The position numbers and the translations under genes were made by a program. A stretch of 64,000 bases of DNA, taken from Reticulitermes speratus (lineage: Eukaryota; Arthropoda; Insecta; Blattodea; Rhinotermitidae). The stretch spans positions 38,871,478 through 38,935,477 of the forward strand of contig JAJKFL010000006.1 in NCBI GenBank assembly GCA_021186555.1, in the 5' to 3' direction. Shown here in pieces: positions 57,210 through 64,000 of this stretch (position 1 is the first letter of the stretch; each line of letters starts with the position of its first letter). The notes under the pieces were generated by a model. It searched no databases. It worked only from the letters and a program-made list of their open reading frames with translations, and was not told the origin of the DNA.

Positions 57210-58160
57210 ACCCAGCCATCATGTAATATATATCACCAAGAGAAGAGGCCTGGAGAACTCGGGGACACTGCAAGAATCAGAACTCGAGCAGCTTGCAATT
57301 ACACAGTGCCTCTGTAAGTTCAATGGCAATCATGCAGAGACACTGCACACAAACTGAGTACAGCTTTATTTTTGAAATGAGGTTTACAAATACTGTGACT
57401 CTTGGGCAGCACTCCAAGGAAGAAATGACAGGTAAGTAGCAAAGGAATTAGTAACATACAAATTAAGTATAGGGTTTTGTCAATCAAATGGGTACACACA
57501 GGCAAATCCAAAAAGAAACTCACACGGGGTAGGGCGAAAAAAGCTTTCCAAAGTAACAAATATCACATTCACCACACGCTCACACACTAGGTTTTGTAAA
57601 TGCATGCTTAAATTTACCACATAAATAACATAGAGGCATGTCACGTTCTGATCCGCCACATTTGATGAAGCCAAGGGCTGGAACCTGCCCAGGAGCACAC
57701 ACACACACTATAACCCAACACGTTGTGGCATGTGATGGCCACAGAGTGTTTCACATACATACAGTCATATGACTCTTCACTGTTAGCCGCAGATTGGTGT
57801 ATTTTCAGTACTCAGTTGAATTCAGCCATAAAATGCCCTACATTTTTCAGCTAGAATACCCAAACCATTTTCAAAAACTTAGCATGTCCATGACAGTTTC
57901 TAGACATAAATTTACTTGCTCTAACAATGATGGGTTGAAACTGTAAAATAGCCAGCTGCCATTTGGTCCAGAATCCTTTGCCTTTCCCTTTGGGTTATCT
58001 AAAAACATAACCATTAAGATAAACAACCATAATTTTGCCAGTTGTTTTGTTTGAGTGTGAAATGTGTCCTCTCACATTAACGGAAGAACACAGGCTGAAG
58101 GTGTAATGGGGTAATGAGGAAGATATCTGGGCATAAGAGTGAGAAAATAATAGGAGGCTG
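57210..58160. other. Intron of GluCl
   Basis: AT-rich intron sequence upstream of the terminal exon; no repeat family recognised. Confidence 0.5.
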
Positions 58161-58164
58161 AAGA

Positions 58165-58365
58165 AAATTGCATCATGAGGGGCTTCATGATGCAATGATA
58201 CCAAATATTATTCAGGTGATCAAATCAAGGAGGATAAAACTGTCGGGGCATGTAGCATGTATGGGGGATGAGAGAAATGCATGCAGAGATTCAATGGGAA
58301 AACCTGAAGTAAATAAATCAATTGTAAGATCTAGACATAGATTGGTTGGAGCACAGTAGCAGGAC
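58165..58365 (+). mobile_element. RTE-like LINE 3' fragment, plus orientation
   Basis: The plus-strand translation contains LHDAMIPNIIQVIKSRRIKL, GHVACMGDERNACRDSMGKP, the segment equivalent to [17 protein letters not shown] of the LINE at 35527-35808. Frame partly intact (58168-58359), otherwise diverged. It lies in the GluCl intron. Confidence 0.75.
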
Positions 58366-58957
58366 AGTCCTATATGAGTGAATTGTTCTGTATACCATTA
58401 CAGCATACTGTTAGGCCTACTAGATGATGAATTTTTCCAAATGACAAAATAAGGTTATTGATTACATCACTGTTCTGTTATTTTTTTTAAATGGAGAACT
58501 GAATACTTTAAGTGTGATTTAAACACTGCTGCCAATTGCCAAGACTATACAACATTAATAATAGAGGAATGAATGAGTATGAAGCATTGGTGGAATGAAG
58601 CTAACAGGGAAAGCCAAAGTACTCTAAAGAAAACCAGCCCTGGTGCTAATTTTTCCATAAAAATCCCACATTGGCTGGCCTGGAATAGTTTTAAAATACA
58701 TTCCTTTTGTGAGAAATTTTCTTAAGTCAGATACTCTCACTCCCACAATTTAATAAATGTGTCCTCAAATGCTGATGATTGGTTCAGAATGTATCCATTA
58801 TTCAAAACAATTAGTTTAATTTAAATTCTGTTCGACAAACCGTTCATGCCACATTAGCTTCAGGTACCATGGCTGTGTTAGGAATAAATGAAGGACTGAC
58901 TGAAGAATGACACCTACCTTACTGTGCAGTATACCACCTTACCCTGTGTACACAGCC

Positions 58958-59105
58958 ACTCTGTGTGTTTCTGATCGGAAGAAGGGACAATGGGGTAAAG
59001 CTGCTCTGGTGTCTTGCTGCGCCCCCCACCCCCGGTCGACGGTAGATCCCTCGGCCGGGGGAAGGAAGTGTCTTGAATGTAAGGTAGCCCTAAAAGAAAG
59101 CCGTT
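58958..59105 (-). CDS. Candidate exon, CpG-rich, unassigned
   Basis: A GC/CpG-rich island in AT-rich intron. On the minus strand a TTCTTTTAG acceptor-like site near 59096 and a GTAAGG donor near 58946 bound an open frame containing HSRHFLPPAEGSTVDRGWG and FFRSETHRVAVYT. It lies upstream of the GluCl terminal exon, so it could be an alternative GluCl exon, but the peptide does not match the GluCl intracellular loop I know. A transposon or another gene is equally possible. Confidence 0.25.
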
Positions 59106-59299
59106 CTGGCACGAGCGTTCCTGTCCTGATCCATGGCATATGGAAGGGCAAAGGGAAGGGTGTTCATGTAGCAACAGTAAACAAACCTGATTTCTTCAGC
59201 TGTTGTTCTCTCATAAATACCAAACATACTTGTGTTCATTGCACAAGTGCCCAGGGAAAGACCTTGTGAAACAGACAAGAAAAGAACTTGCAGTTCTCC

Positions 59300-60115
59300 A
59301 AGCTACTTACATGAGGAAACTTTCTAGATGACAGTAGAGTAAAGCCAAAGGACACTGCATACTAGATGATAAGTGGTCCTGAAGTAATTTGTATACAGTG
59401 ATATAAGCACCTTCAGACTGGCAGTAAAGAGGAAGACAATGTCTTGTGTTGTTAAGGAGACTTTGCAACTACAAGGTTTATATAGCATTGAATCAGATAT
59501 GAATAGTGGGTAGGTAAGAAGGGAAAAGAGGCCTCTTTGAAGGCATTCACCCAGAGAAATAAAACCTTGGAAAAATGTACAAACTTACACATGCAACCAT
59601 GACAGTGTATATACCCATAATATGGTACCAAGTTTCAAAGTTATTGGCAACTTTGAGACCAGTCTACTTTCCTGAACTTTGTATAATGATGTTAAGGACC
59701 ATCCCAATGCCATAATTTTTAATTCATAAAATCGGTAACAACAACACAGCAGATGCAGATAGTTGGAGGTATGTACTTAATGCAGAGACTTCAAATGATG
59801 TGTGGGTAATAGAACTCACATAAATGTGCAACTTTTGTTAAGATAATATTTTGTAAAAAGTGAAAGATTAAAATGGTGACTGCATGAAATCCTTGGCTTC
59901 CAGTTTGTTGGTGACAACTAATGAACTAATGCAGCTAGGCATCATGTGAAGTTTGCTACAGAGACAGATTGATGTAACTGTACGCAGATGCAGCACTGTT
60001 GATAAGTGACAACTACAGATGACTACCAAGCCTTGAACTTGTAACTGACATATTCTGTGTACGCGAAAGGCATACTTAAGTAATAAGTTCTCCCCACCCC
60101 TCCTCCTCCTGATGA
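59300..60115. other. No recognisable gene
   Basis: Unassigned AT-rich intron-like sequence. Confidence 0.4.
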
Positions 60116-60128
60116 AGTTAATGATGGT

Positions 60129-60176
60129 GATGATGATGATGTGAAGAAGAAGAAGAAGGTCATCATCATCATCACC
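60129..60176. repeat. Microsatellite hairpin (GAT)n-(GAA)n-(ATC)n
   Basis: A GATGATGATGATG run and an ATCATCATCATC run are inverted copies around a GAAGAAGAAGAAG spacer, so the tract can fold on itself. Confidence 0.85.
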
Positions 60177-61419
60177 TGTAACATATTTAGGTCCTACAAT
60201 TGCAAGCAATAAGAATCTGACTTAACCAGAATTTGACCTTGTTGCCATCTACACATGAGTCCAGCACCATAGCCCATGAGCTAGACTGTAATTTACCTAA
60301 ACTTGGAATTAACAACATAAGATGTGTAGGACTGGAAGTCAGTACAATAGGGAAGTAAACTTTGTATGTTCTGCTAACAGTTCCTTTTATCTGTTTTTAA
60401 ATATCTGAATTTGTCATCTTTTAATGATTTTGGTTGTGATTCTTGAAATAATTCCAATGCATTCATCAGATTTCATGTGTATGATAAATCTGAAGTAAAT
60501 TGATTAATCAGTTTGACTCATTCAGTAAATAGGCCTTCATGTATGTGCATGACTTGATGCACAGGCACATGTAATGAAAAAGGAATTTACAAAGATTCAG
60601 TTCATTGTCTCCCTAGATATTAAAGAGTAAATTAGATTTAAACAGTTTATATTTGCTTCATTTCAATTGCCATTGGAAAGAACCAAAATAAGGAAACAGG
60701 AAAAAGAGAAAATACACTGAACTGGACTACTAGTGTAAAAACTAGCAGTCTTCGGAAGATGAAAGCTTTATTATTGTATGCATCCTGAAAATGAGAAATA
60801 AATATTAGTAACACAAAAAATACTCAAGACAAAATAAATGCAAGCAATATTACTGTAAACATAAAAATAACGTAAAACAATCACAGACTTCTGTATTTCC
60901 ATAAAGTTAGGCAGAATACCGATATATACACAAGTTAAATCAAAAGAAACTAAATAACAGAAGTAAATGTTGTGTAAGAAATAACAGCAGCAAAATTAAG
61001 AGTGAGCAAAAGGCAAGCATCCACACATAAAACATGCAGGGTTGCAACCTGGCAAAAGAAATACAAATCAATGAACTGGTAGGTTTAGCTGAAGAGCAGA
61101 TAAGGTGGTTATGATAAATTGACAAAACTAGATCCTTTTGCATAGCCAGCGTGAGATTCAACATGAAATGAAATACAACAGGACATAATGATCCTGTGCA
61201 CTGTGGAGAGTAAATGTACTCGGTATATATTTGCTTCAGATAAATCAGCATTTTGAAGATCTATGGTATATTTTATGTTTATGTATGGTTTATTTACAAT
61301 GTTACAAGTTGCTCTAACTATACAGCAACAAATACCAGGATGACTGATGAATGATAAATCTGAAATGAATTTGAAAGCATCTGGAAAGAATATGCATTGG
61401 CGTAAATGATATATTATCC

Positions 61420-61560
61420 TACAATTTGCCTAAGGGTCTGAGGAAAGCCACGCAAAACCTTCACCTGGATAGCTGGTGTCCTGGCCGAGATTTACACAGG
61501 GCATCTCCCAAATACAAATCGAGAGTGTTACCGCCAAACAACCTGCTCAGTTTGTGGTCC
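61420..61560 (-). mobile_element. tRNA-SINE fragment
   Basis: On the minus strand, GTTTGGCGGTAACACTCTCG, then TGTGTAAATCTCGGCCAGG (degenerate B box) and AGCTATCCAGGTGAAGG, TTTTGCGTGGCTTTCCTCAG give the layout of a tRNA-derived SINE related to 3225-3400. Confidence 0.5.
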
Positions 61561-61965
61561 CACTGAGTGGCTTCTCTTTACACAGTAGCTTACCAAACAT
61601 ATCCCAAAGCCGCTGTCATTTTTTCACGAATAGTAGGAACTAAGTAAGGTAGTTAACATTTTAGACATATAGTACTAGAGATATGAGTCATTGTATCTAC
61701 CACCTGTTTCATCATCTTATTGCTTGCATATGGTGTTCATAGAACATAAGAAATATGTTTTAACATGTTTAAACTCAGAACAATAGAACTGTTAACAAAG
61801 TTCACTTTTCAATTTGTTTTCCTTCCTTATACTGATACGTAGATGAATACAATTACTGATGACTGCACCGCAATCTAAATACTGCAGAGATTATCCTGTT
61901 TTTTCCCATAAACAGAAGGTGCTGAACTACCAGAATTTTAAGTCTAGGACACTATACATATTTTT

Positions 61966-62181
61966 TTGATTTTGAAAATGGCCAAGCCACAGAGACTGGA
62001 TCTGAATATGTTAAATGGAGATATTTTAGAATTCTCTGATGATGTGGATTTGAAAATTGGTTTCAGGCACGGCATTAGTGAACACGATTTGTCAAGTAGT
62101 GATAAGGGTAACAAACATGAAGACACTGCTGAAAATAATCCAGCATTTCCATTGCTCACCACAGCACTAATGTGGCTGTGA
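61966..62181 (+). CDS. Unidentified short ORF, possibly transposon-derived
   Basis: Starts at the first methionine after a stop: MAKPQRLDLNMLNGDILEF, then SDDVDLKIGFRHG and an acidic/Ser-rich SSSDKGNKHEDTAENN part. Acidic N-termini of this sort occur in piggyBac-like transposases, but no catalytic domain follows and the downstream 300 bp is full of stops. I do not assign it. Confidence 0.2.
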   Translation: MILKMAKPQRLDLNMLNGDILEFSDDVDLKIGFRHGISEHDLSSSDKGNKHEDTAENNPAFPLLTTALMWL

Positions 62182-62743
62182 ACAGGAAAACACTGTTCTG
62201 TATGACACAGAAAGAACCTCTCCGCAATTACAAATTCAGTTTCACGTTTATAAATCTTGGACTTAATTGGACAATATTCCACCCTGCTACAAAGGAAAGT
62301 GAGTTTTATTACTAGTCTTACAGAGAAATTGATGAAACAAAGGATAGTGATGAAGAAACAGTGCAGTTTGAGGCTGCAGTCTGTCTCAGTACTATCCAGG
62401 AATCCGAATAAGGATATGATAAATATGATGTAAACTCCTGTCATGAAAATGAAGCCAATGAATTTAAGAATAGAAATGAGAGATCCTCACAGTTGATATC
62501 AATATGTTGACAGCAGTTCTTGAGTCAATTTTATCAGCAGATGACAAGCAGTTCAGCATATCTAAGTTCTGTCATCAAATAGTATTAAGAAGATGATTCA
62601 TGTTTGAAGCAAGGCAAACAAACTCAGATAGGGCCACATGAAGAAAACAAAACTTTGTGGTTGTTGTCTATACTCCTAACTAATAAATCATGACTGTCTT
62701 ATATTTATCATAAAAACCTTCAAACAATATTTTTCTGTTGCTT

Positions 62744-62795
62744 AGACCCTGAAGAAGGAGGCAGCAAGAATCTTCGAAACTTTCACAATGTTTAC
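62744..62795 (+). ncRNA. Degenerate hammerhead motif (HHR-7)
   Basis: CUGAAGA at 62749-62755 and GAAA at 62776-62779 are intact, but helix II pairs poorly (GGAGGCAGC...AUCUUC) and helix III (ACUUUCACAAUGU) is enlarged. It probably derives from the same class with a longer helix II. Confidence 0.4.
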
Positions 62796-63585
62796 CACTT
62801 TAAAATGATTTCATTCCCAAATGACTCCACAGTGAATATGAACTGTGATTAAAAAAACTCAGCTTTTAAGAATAAAAGATCCAGGCAGATCAAAATGAGT
62901 TAGTGGGAATGAGAGTGGTTTTGTCAGTTTGTCCTCATTTTGAGTAAATTAATATTTTCCTTCATGTTTTGTAGAAAAATCATGAAATATGAAAGAAATG
63001 TTACGTTGAATGAAAATTATAGTTAAGGTATTACATGTACTGTATAGTCACTTTGTTTAATTTTTATAGATGACTATTTTCAACAGCAACCTATTTTTCT
63101 GCGAGTAGAAATCACACCACTATTTCAATTAAAAAAAGTAATGCCAAAAAATAATGGCTTTCACCAGCTCCTTTATCAGTCTAATGGTCCTCTTTTACTT
63201 TGAAAATTAGTATCAAAGCTGTGAAACTGTGATATAATTTTAGTCCAAAATTTTTCAATGTTATAGAACATTTAAAAAGTATGTATATATATGGGAATAT
63301 TGTATTTGAGAATCTTTTGTCTTGTTTACATTAATCCTATGGTACATCCTCTTTTGATTCAAGATTAGTTACTTTTAATTTCCATGTGTTTAATATACAG
63401 TTGCCCCAGTGCATTTGTATACCACAGTGAGACAACTGCATATTAAGCACATGGAATTTTAACTACACATACACTGTTTCACTGTTATATATATTGTACA
63501 AACATGGCTGCAAAATCATTATGACACATCATATTTTTATAATGTAATTGTATAATATCCATTAGATTTTGAATATATTGGTGTA

Positions 63586-63622
63586 CACCCCTGACGATGG
63601 CATACGAATGCTGTAACATGTC
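63586..63622 (+). ncRNA. Decayed hammerhead motif (HHR-8)
   Basis: CUGACGA at 63591-63597, one extra U, helix II GCAU/AUGC with an ACGA loop, but GAAA has become UAAC. The ACAUGUC helix III/cleavage segment is kept. Predicted inactive. Confidence 0.5.
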
Positions 63623-63839
63623 TGAGTAAATACAGCATATTTGTGTGTTGTGCAGGTGTTGGCTTTGTAAATGGAGGTGTTCTGAAAACTAGCCACTGTC
63701 CAAATATTTTGGGGGAAAAAAATCTTTCCTCTCAAGTAATAACTATTTGTTTTTGTAACTGTTTACCCAGAAAAGTTGCACGTCTAAATCACTGTGACCT
63801 TCCTGATTTCTCTACCCTAATAATTTTGAAAAAAGTTGT

Positions 63840-64000
63840 CTTTTCGCATGCCATAAAGGCATATGGCAGTATGGAGGTATATTTCACGTCAATGTTAATC
63901 TGGGGAACAAATGGAGGTGAGCGTCACAGCTCAGCTGCTTTTCCTAGGACATAGCTGCCAGTACCCACTGAATAGGAGGTTGGGTGAGCCACACAGCCAG
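63840..64000 (-). mobile_element. SINE family B, cut by window end
   Basis: CGCATGCCATAAAGGCATATGG, AGTACCCACTGAATAGGAGG and TTGGGTGAGCCACACAGCCAG follow the family-B order; the tRNA-like head would lie beyond 64000. Confidence 0.65.

Noticed and set aside
61944..62444. 166-codon minus-strand open frame
   Set aside because: Antisense to a weak plus-strand ORF, Phe/Ile/Cys-rich as expected from reverse AT-rich text; no membrane-protein signature beyond hydrophobicity.
1..64000. CRISPR arrays, bacterial operons, prophage
   Set aside because: No regularly spaced repeats or bacterial gene organisation; introns and SINE/LINE content show nuclear animal DNA.

Overview
The window is nuclear DNA from an animal, very probably an insect. 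Genes are split by canonical GT-AG introns, the sequence between them is AT-rich and low in CpG, and most recognisable sequence is decayed mobile DNA. The glutamate-gated chloride channel exon points to an invertebrate. The repeat types (RTE and CR1 LINEs, tRNA-headed SINEs, Penelope-like remnants) resemble, from memory only, those of cockroach/termite-type insects; I hold that lightly.

Three host genes are touched, all on the minus strand. (1) 9.25-10.3 kb is a CpG-rich promoter-like stretch with a probable first coding exon (9289-9532) of a gene I do not recognise. (2) 28.5-42.2 kb holds six exons whose splice phases fit together. They encode two coiled-coil segments, a linker and most of an AGC/PKC-like Ser/Thr kinase domain up to APE; the rest of the kinase was not found. 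(3) 56969-57202 is the terminal exon of a glutamate-gated chloride channel (GluCl) with TM4.

Mobile DNA, left to right. 1-9 kb: unassigned sequence, SINE pieces and a hAT element with a clean 8-bp TSD. 10.5-18 kb: a SINE-dense zone with at least four tRNA-headed families. 19-26 kb: hammerhead-ribozyme-like repeats, a hAT MITE, LINE 3' fragments and a broken RTE LINE interrupted by a palindromic hammerhead insertion. 26-28 kb: mariner remnants in inverted arrangement. 32.7 kb: a pogo-like element. 34.4-42.7 kb: a tandem duplication of one kinase-gene exon with its flanks; the left copy took a 5'-truncated RTE LINE and a 4.1-kb CR1-type LINE, while the right copy keeps both empty target sites. 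41.2 kb: a Tc1/mariner MITE. 42.8-47.8 kb: PIF/Harbinger-like pieces with Myb/SANT-MADF ORFs. 48-64 kb: introns and intergenic DNA with scattered repeats.

The most interesting signal is a set of small hammerhead ribozyme motifs, four well formed and several decayed. Their helices I and II differ in sequence but keep pairing. They match the small hammerhead variants known from Penelope-like retroelements.
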